DNA from: Strix aluco
Lineage: Eukaryota; Chordata; Aves; Strigiformes; Strigidae
Direction: 5' to 3'
DNA length: 64,000 nt
Assembly (NCBI RefSeq): GCF_031877795.1
Contig: NC_133932.1
Coordinates: 19,532,180-19,596,179, forward strand
Part shown: one piece after another, positions 35,797 through 47,700 of the stretch
Position numbering within the stretch: the stretch's first letter is position 1
Layout of the letters: every line of letters starts with the position of its first letter
The notes under the pieces: generated by a model
What the model saw: only the letters and a program-made list of their open reading frames with translations
Databases searched by the model: none
Told to the model about the DNA's origin: nothing
Program-made: the position numbers and the translations under genes

Positions 35797-38700
35797 CTGG
35801 GAACAGAACAGAAAAGCACAATCAGTATTTTTCAGGATAGGCCATGTTACCCCTCGCTTCCGCAGGGGCTGCAGCACGACCAAAGCTAAAGCAAGACCAC
35901 AGAGCTTTTATGACTGCTAACAGCACTTTGAAGCAGGTGGAATGAACCCTCGCCTACAAATGAGCTCTAGTCTGCCACCTTTCTCCTGTCAGGAGCACGC
36001 CAAACAGCACCATTTCCTCCCGTTAATACTGTTACTGCTGCTTGCTTCTCAAAAAAGCAAAGTCTAGAATCCTTTGGTCTGAAAAGCAGCAATTCTTACA
36101 TGCTATGGAGCAAAGATACATGGCTTAGTCAGATGCATGCCAGATTTAATATTTTTCAAGAGGAACTGTACTACAGATTTACCAGTAGGCAGCAGAGTAT
36201 ACTTCCCACACTGCCACTCGAGTCCTGCAAATCCCAGCACAGCCACACCGCTTGGATAATGAGGGAGGGAGCAAACCTGCAGCCACCGTATGACACCAGT
36301 CACTGCCCAAGCAAGTGATGGATCAAGACTTACACAGCAGTGGGCCAGAAAATACCGAAACAGCGCAGTGATGCAGAATTCTTACCTGACTTTCGAGCCA
36401 ACCCAGGTAGTGAGCACCTCCACAGACACACTGGGCAAGCACAGCCACACACCTTCGGTGTATTTGCTGGGGTGTGGTGGAGGACATTACAGCACCATCT
36501 TTCAGCAGAGCATGCAAACACACCAGCGCCTTCCTAAAACACCATGTCCTCCGAAACACAGCCCCCAGGAAAGCGAACTGCAGCTATTCGAGATGGGCTG
36601 GGGACAGGACTGCAGCCTGGAAAGAGCAGGTACCCAACAAGACAGGTGGGAGCTTTATGGCAAGGTCTGGCCTGCAGCTCCTGCTCTGCATGCCCCAACT
36701 GACACAAGCACCGAGCAGAAGGCTGCGACCACCTACCCGGTGACCTCAGCGGAGAGACCACACACCCACACACACCACCCGTGCAGGACTGTCCTATTTG
36801 AGGGTGTACGGAGGAAATTACAAGGAGACATCTTTTAGTTTGGTTGCAGCTTTTTTAAGAGTTTTTGCTTCAAAACTATTTCATCCATTTAACTCTGTTT
36901 CCGTTTCCCTTATGTCCCAGGAAGAAGTAGCCTTCACAGGCATTTCTCCTACCCCCTTCTCCCCAGTACTTTTGGTATCCTGCCAAATTAGAAAACACCT
37001 CTATGGAACTGACCCAGAAACCCTTCCATCTAACTTCCAAAGCAATTAGGGGCCAGAGATGAAAAGAGACCTCCTGTACAGAAAATTAAGTCCTTGAAGG
37101 ACCACAGGTACACTTCTGCACAGCTGCTTCCCCCCCCAACACAATGGCAAAGCACGCACCTGATAAATACCTTGTTCTCTTTCAGAAGCTGTTTAAATCC
37201 AAATTTTCTTCCTTCCAGGTAAAGTATTTCCCAAATGATAAAGAGTAGAGGAAGAAGATGGACAGAAGGATGAAAACTTGCGAGTAGATATAAAACACTG
37301 ACTGTAAACAACAGACTGAGAAAATGCTCAAAAAAAAAAAAAAAAGACACTGATGTCTTAGAAAATTTTGAATTTCAAATCTCTTTAGAGCCACTTTTTT
37401 TTTCTTTTTCCACTGTTGGCTCTCATATTGTTCTGGTCTCCAATACTGTATCAGGATTACATTACTAATTCCAATTAGAGTACAGTGTCTATAAAAACTT
37501 CAAGGCAAAGTGACCCTAAGGTTTATTTGTAAGCAGTTTTGGAAGTCTCATCTGCATGAGGTCATAGGTCAAGTGTATGATAAATTCAGCTCAAGAGCAC
37601 TTCCAATCAGTTAAAAAAATAAAAAAGGAAAAAATCTACAAGTGCATGAAGCACTCAGTATGACATTTCAAGTTTTGTTCAAGTAATTCTGATGGGTCAA
37701 CTTTCTACCACGGGAGCTCACTCCGGACCGGTTATCTTATCAGTATTCTAATTTTATGCCAGGTTAAATATAGCTATTCTGCTGCAACCAGCATGTTAGA
37801 TGGTGGTGGAGAGACTGACGGGTGTCATCACCTGCTCCAAACCAAGCTATCATTGTCTTTGATGTGTTCATTATCACCTAAAGAAGTGGTAGATTAGCTA
37901 AGACAAATAAAAGGAGGACCAAGGATTTATTATAATGCTCCATCTATTTGATTTGCTACCTGATTTTCTAGCTGATTATAATCAGCACCAGGGGCAATTT
38001 TTTCCTGCATTTGATACCTCCAGTGATCTGAATCTCTGTAAAGACTCTTCTTCCACAAGTAAAAGCTTCAAAAAACAATTCAGAACTTTCACCTAATCCC
38101 AAATAAGCTCATCCTGACCCCTCAGAACCAGAAGACGGACCAGTACTGCCATATAAAACCCAGCATTTCTCTATGCCTTGCAATTTTTCCATTCAGAACT
38201 GAAGGCAAAAGAGTAGCAGGTGTACCGATACCTTGCTAAGGGTTTGTCAGCAGAGTCATGAATTGCAAGTTACAGTAAGGAAAAAGGAATAACAAGGTTA
38301 GACCATCATGGTCTAACAGTGGTCTACAGTATTTTCAAATTTTTTAGATTCTGAAAGATGTTGCAACTACCACAGGTTCCAGCTCCAGGAAATTTATCTG
38401 AAATTTAAATCAAGATTCCTGATACCATGAACTATACCTTCGAAGAGCTCTGGGGTCCAGTTCAAAGCCTGGAACAGAGCTTGTTCAGGTATGTCTTAAC
38501 TAGAAAGAGCACAGCTAGAGATCTGCACCTAAATTAATGTAGCTTTAGTGCTCCCCACTTCTACACTGACAGACCTACCTGCTTAGGATCTCCATACCAT
38601 ACTGCTCTGTACATCAGAAATGCACTTCTATGGAAGTTACACTTTAAGATCAGTGGTCCTTCAGCCTGCCCAGAAATGAATACTCAGCTACTCGCAAAGC

Positions 38701-41700
38701 AAGGACAAATGACAGTCACCTCGGAGTTAGCGTATCTTGGGACAACATACATCTGCCTTCCAGTTTGCCTGCTGCAACCCAGATTACTAGCTAAACAAGG
38801 ACAGCCATGTGGGAATCACAGATAGTTCTTGCCTTCACTGGAAATGCTTTTCTCACTCATCCAAATAATAGTCATGGTAGAATACGAGTCACTATGGAAT
38901 GATTGCATGGAGAAGAAACACCACATACAAATTTGACAGGACAGAACGTACCTGCTGAGAAGGAAGACACAGTGAAAACAACTGGAGTTGATTCAACCAG
39001 CTGACCATTCACAGAATCAGATATGCATACTTTCAGCACTCTGAGGCACTCCAAAAAGCAAGGTCCACACTTGATAAACTTGCACCCAAAACACAAAGGA
39101 AGTGCAGGCCCAAGGGCAGCTGAGAAGTGATGTGGACAAACACTTCATCACTGATTCCTAAACTGATAACAAAATGAAGAAACTTCATCTAATAAATTTA
39201 ATTTAAATGCCACTCTTTGAGAGCGAACACCTCTATTACTGTTTTTAACTTGCAGAGGCAGGGGTTGTGTATTGGTATTCACAGTTCTTTTCCACCAGTG
39301 AAGCACGAAACATTTAGTCACTTCCTACACATCCCACCAAGTAAAAGGCTACAAGGAAGTCCACAGGCCTTTACTGTTTGACCACAGCACTGACTGTGTG
39401 AACCACTGGTCTAAAACTGCTAGGCAATCCAAGACACAAAAGTGTGCCTGAATCAGCAAGCAGACTGCAACAGCTTCTGGGAACTGAATATCAGCATCTC
39501 ACCTACACAACAGCTCAAAAGCTTACATACTACAACTGATTTCTTGATTATGAAGAAATATCAGGTTTTACTTATATGTGATGCTCGATTTCAAATATGT
39601 TAATTTGCATGTTGATATCAACCTTTTTTTAAAAAAAACTCTATGGCTAGAATTTAAAAATTTAAGTGTAATCAACTGAAATTTAGTTTCCTCACTGATT
39701 TAAACCATCCATTCAAAATCCGATTTACCCTGATTTTATTGTGGATCTTGTTAAAGAAAACTAAGTATGTTTCCTTGCTGTTCTGTAAAGATGAGGCAAA
39801 CATTTAACGACTTGCTGCTACAAATGTTTGCCAAGAAAAGAAAATCCAGACAAAGCTCCCTTTGCCTGACAAAAGAGATGCAAAACCTAAAAAACCTGAA
39901 CTAAACTAAAGCCATTTACCATATCTTTCTTTTGAGGTCAGGAATGTTCACACTTTGGGCTTTCCTTTAGGAACTTTTCTGTGGGAAGACCCTGGAGGAC
40001 TCTGTCAAGGAATAAGCAGACTGAAGTGACTACAGAAGGGCAAAAGCACACTGATTCTGAGTTATCTTTACAAAGTTCAGATTTACTCCGACATGTTCCT
40101 TCCAGTACATTGAGACCCAGAACACTGGGGACACAGAAGGGTGAGGACACAGCAAGTTTTCACACCAAAACATTACTGACCAGATAAGGTTTTTTGCTTT
40201 CAAGACGTAAGTGCAGAACAGCAAAACTCTTTCTCCATGTAGCTCTCAGGGCATTTGCATATACTGCTTCATACCATGACCGTAATTAGATAAAACATCC
40301 TGGTCTTTTGACCTGGGGAAGTTGACTCCAACAATCACTGCAACACACATCCCAGACATAAGCTTTTTTTCTTTTTTTCCTTTTTTTGGGGGGGGGGTGG
40401 GGTGGGGGGGTGGAGGCAGGAATCACCTGTCTCATTCATCCATTCTAGAAGCTCCTCCCATGAAGCAGAAAAGACAAGCTTTACCTAGGCATTATAGGGA
40501 CCCTGCTGCTCCTAGACCCACTCCAGTCAAAATCTGAACTATTTTAAACCTTCTAACTTGAGTATATTGCCTTTATGTTCAGAGAATAACTGTTCTCTGA
40601 AGTCAGAAGGTAGCTTTGTGGGCCTATGTGCTAAAACTCTGAAAATACTGCACCTGCCAAGAACAAGATGCATTTCAAAACCAGACTGGAAGCCAAACAG
40701 ACTTTATCCAGCTCACTGTTAGCACTGTATTCTTCTCCTGTAGTGTTAACATACTAACACACATCTCCATTATTTTGTCAGGAGAAATTAAGAAAGCAGG
40801 TATTAACTCCGATTTAGAAACCTGCCAGCTCACACAGTACTCTGCAGCCACTTGCTAAAAAGTGGCTAATTAAGAAAAAGTCCATTTCAAACTTAAACTC
40901 ACTCAGGATCGGTACCTCCACAAGAAAATTGCTGGGAATACACAAATCAACGAAATCCTGTACACTGTTAACAGGTAATCAATCATACATTGTGTAGAAT
41001 CCCTGTATGACTCATGTTCTCTCCCCTCTGACTAATTTCCCTTGGGATGTTAAATCTGGATAAGAGCCACCTTCTTCCTTCAAAGTCAGCAGAACTTTGC
41101 CAACAGCAGCAAGCACAAGACAAAGCGTGGCAATTCCAAGCCCACAAAAGTTGAGCGGCTCAGCAGAGGAGAGCTCTCAACAGCAAGAGTCACCCTCAAA
41201 CTGATCATCAAACTGGTCAGTGTTGACAACGTGCTGGCTCATGACACACAGCATGCACCTTCACAGTGATGACAGAGTAAGTAAAATTCCTCCACATTTT
41301 GATCCTAGAACAGATTAGGCAGCTTTATGAGGTGATTACACATCTAGTAGATAATGTTATCTCTACATTAAACAGCTACCCACTGCCCACTCCTCAACCT
41401 TGCCAGGCTCTCATCCTTGCACTTCACTACCACTTGTGCATGTTAATGCACAAGATTGGAACCATCTCTTTTTATACATCAGTACAAAAAGGACATAAAA
41501 CTCCATCTTAACTAATGTCAGGATGCTATTCTTTCAATTGCACTAAGCCTTCTATGGAAGTTCACCAGTCCCAGCTTACTGTCCATCCCCTGTTCCTCTG
41601 GGGACTTTTACCCCCCAGCCTTCATCACCTTAACAGACAGCACCTAATTCATGTGTCCCACCCTGCCTTTATCTTTTCCATACCATCTCCCCCACACTCT

Positions 41701-44700
41701 GGGAGGATCCTGCTTTGGGAAGCAGCAGGAAGCAGTTTACCTGGTGTGATCTGGCGGGCACGCTGTTTACCAGACCCTCTGTGTCGGAGGGCGACTTCTG
41801 CGGAGCCTGCTTAACCGGTGCCATCAAGCTCTCAGATGTACTGCAGCTGACGAGGTGGCAGAGCAGAGTTTGCACGACAATGTTCAAGAGGCACAAAAAA
41901 ACAAAACACAAAAAAACAAAAACAAACAAAAAACGAGTGATGGCAAGATGAATGTGGCATATCATGCCAAAGCAAAAACGAACATAATGGTTTCTGAAAT
42001 AAACACATTTAATTCTCCATCTCTCCCCAGACATTTCTCTATCCTTCCTCCCAGAGTCACTGGTAAGCAACATGAAGGAACAACTATTAAAATAGGACAG
42101 CAGCTTCTCCAAACCCCCTGTTCCCTAGATACTCCCGTTCAACCCAACCTGTCTAAAACTATGTGTTTTCTTCACTGAGGCTTTAGATACAGTCAACAAT
42201 GGTAAACAGCCATTATCTTCTAACTATAAGCTTAATAGTCCCAGTCACTGAGGCAAGTCTTATACCAGTGCTACAGTTAGAATGAACACTTGCAAGAGCC
42301 ACCAGCTCTCCGTACCAGAAAGGTACTTCACATTAGTTCCCTTGCTTTTGGTTAGGCTACTATCCCCAAAGAATTCTGCCCACTCACAACAGACACTAGT
42401 CTCTGGAGCAATTACTTTAAGAGTCACACATGACATGTAAGCTACGTGCCCTGATATAGCTACTTGAGTGTCTAATCAGGGAAACCTCATTTTTCAAACA
42501 AGAAAACTGTCTTGTGGTGAGAACCAACACCCCTAAAAGAAGGTTTTCACTCTCTGTTTGCTTCTTTCCATCTGCTTAAAGCAGGACTGAAAACAAACCT
42601 GTGATAGACAGAGAAATGAATACCACAGAGGTAAGTATATGAGCAAGTGCCCTTAAACTTAACGTTAGCAGCTTCTGGGCAATGCAGTAATGGGTCTCTA
42701 AATGCTAGGTCTACCTCCTCGTACCCAAGCACCCAGGAAAGAAAACTAGCCATCTCCTTGACAGCAGACGCAGGAGTTCCCTTTGCTACCACAACACTCT
42801 GACCACTGGCATCCTCTTCCTCCAATCTTTGTAGACAGACAAGCGTACAAAGCAAGTACAGTGACATTAAACAGAGCACCTCCTCACAGGGCAATCACTT
42901 TTTATCCTTTGGTAAGTCTAACCATAGAAGACTTCATACACGCAGCAGTAAGGAAAAAATAAAAAATACTGCCCCCAGCCATCACGGCAAGGGGCTTTTG
43001 CTGTCTCATAGACAAAGCAGCCTGCTGCCAAAATGATGTAATGATGAATTGTTTGCTTTATCCACAAAATTCCTCAGATCCACACTATCTAAAAGTCATA
43101 ATTCAGGTTTAAGCAACTAACGCACTTAGATCACTGCAAGTTCTCAAACACCCAAGCTGTCTGAGCCAGAGGAACACTTACAGGGAATTTACTTTTATTT
43201 TGACACAGAAAGGGCTCTGAATTTCCTGTGCTTTAGTCAGTGGCAAGTTGACTGTTGGAAGAGATGGAGGGACACCATCTGGGATAAGCAGCAATCCCAC
43301 CCCAGTTAAGACATGAGACAATGAAACCCAAGGACCCAGTGAAATGCATCATCCCTTTGCCAACAGATTCCAGCACAAATTACAGTGAAGTTATGTTAGC
43401 AGAGAGCTAGCTGGTTAGTCAGCAAAGGAAGAGGAAATGTGTACACATACACACAGGTATTAACAGCAACCACCAACTTGATTAGTTACCATGGTGTCTA
43501 GTGGGACTGGAAGAGAAGACCCAGCCCTGTTACATTCCCAATCTGGCGTCTATATCAGGATCTCTGTAAGGAGAGGAAGGTAAGCAGGATCCGATCCCAG
43601 CACACCAAGGCAGAAAGAAAAAAAAAATAAAAAAATACCAAAGTCAGAGCATGAACGGAAACTGTGGCCATGCAGGGGTTCCAGATGCCGCGCAGTGCCC
43701 CAGCCCACCTCAGTTCAAGGCAGAATGGTTATCTAAGAGTAAGTGCATCTCACCACCACCACCACCACCACACACTGGGTTAGCATCATGTAGAAGACAG
43801 TCCGTAAGTTTGGAGGGAGTCACAGCACACTCAGTTTCTCTTTACAAGTCATGCAGAGCTGGCATGGTCAGTGAAAGCAGTATTTAAACTTCAGAGATTA
43901 CTTTCTCAAGAGTAGTTAAATCTACTACTAGAAATTACAGTGCATCAACTACTGCTCCAGGCTCAGCACCAGTGTGTGTCCTTCAGCAGGAAAACACTGG
44001 AGAGCAGGTCACTGGGAAGCAAGGCAAGCGGGCCACCTCACACACACTGCTGGTGCATGATGCTGCAGGCTTCTTTTCAGCTCTTAGGGGAAAGACACAT
44101 GCAGAATGGAAAAAACAGGCTTTCCACACAATTTTGAGCACACACAGCCACCTTTGCTATATTTAGCCTTACCCTTGGGCAATAGCCAACTCACTTTCTC
44201 TAAACTCTCCAACTGGGAAAAGGACAGGGCAAAGTTTAATTTAGAAATCCCCACAAATTTATTTTTGGAGTTATTTTCTTTTAACCCACAGGCAACCCTG
44301 CATGAAGCAGGAATATTTGTTTGGGAAAGAACAGAAGAAAGTTTTAAGTTTGGGGTTTGTTTCTAAGACTACATACATAATTTTCATTCTTATAGAAACC
44401 AATTACCAGCTAATTAGAGAGGAGAGAAAAGGAAGCGCCTCCCCCACCAGCACCAAGCCCCATCACCACAGGACTCAAGTCTGCCTTTGTTAGTTCTTGT
44501 TGCTTTTTCATATGCCACTCAAAGATCTGTGCTTCACTTTGGAGTTATCCTCCTAACACTAAAAAACCTTGCAGGGATGGTAACAGTTAACAAAAAACAG
44601 ACAGTGAATGAGAATGGATGCAGAGTGGCTACTCTTCCTTTCTTTGAAGTGTGGTGACAAATGGGGTTTTGGCAAGTATACTCCAGGCTCAGGAGCCAGA

Positions 44701-47700
44701 CACTGGTAACTGAAAAATCCAGTCTTAACCTCAACACAGAGCATTCCTTAAAAGTGCATGTGTGGCACTTTTCCGTTGGGGGTTGGGGGTCACAGGGGGA
44801 AGCAGGGCTGGAGGGAAGGGGAACAGACCAGAGCTAGAGGATCTTGTATTAAATGTTCTTAGGGCATATATGCTTGTGGCTGGGGATCAACTCCAACATT
44901 TAGTGATTTTTCAGGTGCAACTCATGGTCAGTAGGTCTTTTCAAGCACAGTACAAAGATAACCATTATAGGCAGATGACCAGTGTTCCACATGGCCATAC
45001 CCTATCTCTAGCCATGGTTGCCAACACTTGGCTGAAACAACTCCTACCCCCCTCTAAGCCCTCCCTCTGATCCTGCTGCTGTTCCTCACATCATCCACAG
45101 GTGAGGAGGGAGATCTCTTACCCAGAGTATCGTTTTTTAGAGTTGTTCTTTCTGATGACAAGACACACGACAATAGAGATGAGCGGTGAGAGACCTGTAA
45201 CCGTACCGATGACTATCCCTGCCACCATGGCAATGGGGAACGCAGGCAGGCTGTCTGGGGAGAGAAGGGAGAAAACATTCAACTCTTCTGCATTCCCTGA
45301 TCAACAGAAGTGCAAACCACAAATGCTCTTGACCTTGGATTCCTTTAGAGCAGAAGGCACTAATGTAACATCCAGGAATTACAACATGCAGCCTAAGAGG
45401 TAGTGGTAGCAGGCAGCCAGCAGAATAACATATGAACAGAGCACACACCAAGAGCGTTCTTAATGTCACCGTCCTTCAGAAGACAGTTTATATCGAACCA
45501 AAAATTTTGACGTGTCAGGGATCACAAGTGACAATGAGGACTACCCTGCCTCATTGTGTATCCAATGGGGAAAAAAAAAAGTTACATTCATCTGGCAATT
45601 CCCAGCGAGGTCACAGGAAAAGGCAGGCATGCTTGAAAGCAGATTTGAACATAGTACACTGCTAACCTACTAAGAGCGCTGAAGGCTGGGTGTTCTCTGG
45701 GTAGCATGCAGCAGACAGCCTACTTACTACCCACGATCACTCTTCAGAGTGTTCATACATGATTCTGGTGTCTCAGAATACACATCTATGCATTTTTATA
45801 GAGTCATTATTTCCCTTCTTAACTCAGGATCACTGTACGATGCTAGAAATACGCTTTAGGTGTTCCTCAGGGGGCAGTACTGGGACCAGCGCTAACATCT
45901 TTGACAGTGACACAGACAGTAGGCCTGAGTGCACCCTCAGCAAGCTTGTCAATGACACCAAGCTGTGTGGTGCGGTTGTGTGGTGGTTTGACCTTGGCTA
46001 AATGCCAGGTACCCACCAAGTCACTCTATCACTTCCCCCCCTTCCCCCTTTTTTTTTTCTCAACAGGGCAAAAAGGGGAAATAAAATAAGATAGGTTAAA
46101 AAAAACAACCCTTGTGGGTAAAACAAAAGCAGTTTTAATGTAAGCAAAGCGAAGCAAAAAGAAAACAGATTTATTCTCTACTTCCCACGAACAGGCGATG
46201 TCGGCCCTTCTCAGGAAGCAGGGCTCCAATACACGTAGTCGTTGCCTCGGAGGACCAAGGGTGACCCCACCCCCTTCCTCCTTTCTCCCAGCTTTATACT
46301 GAGCAGACGTCATATGGTCTGGAATATCCCTTTGGTCAGTTCGGGTCAGCTGTCCTGGTTGTGTCCCCTCCCAAGACCTTGCCCACCCCGTCCCACTGCA
46401 GGGGGGAAATGTTGGGAAGAGCCTTGGTGCTGTGTAAGCACTACTCAGCAGTAGCCACACCACCAGTGTGCTATCAACACCCTGCCAGCTCCCAACATAA
46501 AACACAGCACCATGAGGGCTGCTACAGGGGAAAACCAATTCCGGCTCAGCCAGACCCAGTACAGGTCAACACGCTGGAGGGAAGGGATGTCATCCAGAGG
46601 GACCTGGACAGGCTGGAGAGGTGGGCCCATGAAAACCTCATGAAGTTCAACAAAGCCAAGTGCAAGGTCCTGCACATGGGTCGAGGCAATCCCAAGTACA
46701 AATACAGGCTGAGCAATGAGTGGATTGAGAGCAGCCCTGAGAAGGACTTGGGGATACTAGTGGATGGAAAACTGACTATGAGCCAATGACATGCACTCGC
46801 AGCCCAGAAAGTCAACCATCAAGAGAAGTGTGGCCAGCGGGGCAAGGGAGGGGATTCTCCCCCTCTACTCTGCTCTCAGGAGACCCCACCTGCAGTGCTG
46901 TGTCCAGCTCTGGGGACCCCAACACAAGAAGGACATGGACCTACTCGAGTGGGTCCAGAGGAGGCCACGAAGATGATCAGGGGGCTGGAGCACCTCCCCT
47001 GTGAGGACAGGCTGAGAGAGTTGGGGTTGTTCAGCCTGGAGAAGAGAAGGCTCCAGGGAGACCTTACAGCAGCCTCCCAGTACTTAAAGGGGGCTACAGG
47101 AAAGGTGGTGTCAGGGATTGTAGGGATAGGACGAGCGGTAACGGTTTTGAACTGAAAGAGGGTAGATAATTTGATAGTTTTGTCATCAATTTTGACGCAG
47201 GTGATGTTTTTGGGTTGGTTGAATTTGAGTAAAGGACAGCACTTATGTTCTGTTGACAGAGGTTTTTAAGACCATATAAAAAATTGCAACTGTTTGCAGG
47301 TGGAAGTAGAGCCCAGCTTTATTGACTCTCAGAACATGGTCCAAGAGACTATAGGAAAGCTCACACAATTTTATGACCACATAGCTCAGCTGAAGAATGT
47401 CTCCCCACCATGCTTTTTCTTATATTTTTCAGTATTTCACAGTTACATGAACTCCTCATAAGTACTTGCAAAGCAGCCAACTTCATTGTAACAGGCAGTC
47501 CCAGCTAAGTAACCAAATACCAGCTCTGAAATCTAATGTTTAAGTTAATACCTTGACACAAGCCAAAAATCCAGCCTTCCAAAGAATTATTTTCACTAAA
47601 TATCTCCATAACTCAAAGCAATTTCCATTTTTGCTAAAAGTGTTAGCATAAATTTTATGAAACAGTCAGGAAACTGAAGTTTTCCATTGCTGCTAAGTAT

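Larger units (their letters stand above)
35797..41740 (-). other. MPZL1: MPZL1 intron 5
   Basis: A 5.9 kb phase-0 intron with donor GTAAAC. It contains a perfect short palindrome at 38,297 and a G-rich tract at 40,388. The 182-codon plus-strand open frame at 36,290 has no recognisable domain and overlaps other frames, so I treat it as chance. Confidence 0.85.

Noticed and set aside
36290-36838. 182-codon plus-strand open frame in MPZL1 intron 5
   Set aside because: No recognisable domain, other frames are also open here, and there are no supporting splice or promoter signals. Most likely chance.
46029-46538. 169-codon minus-strand open frame
   Set aside because: It lies wholly inside the solo LTR and has no retroviral protein features.
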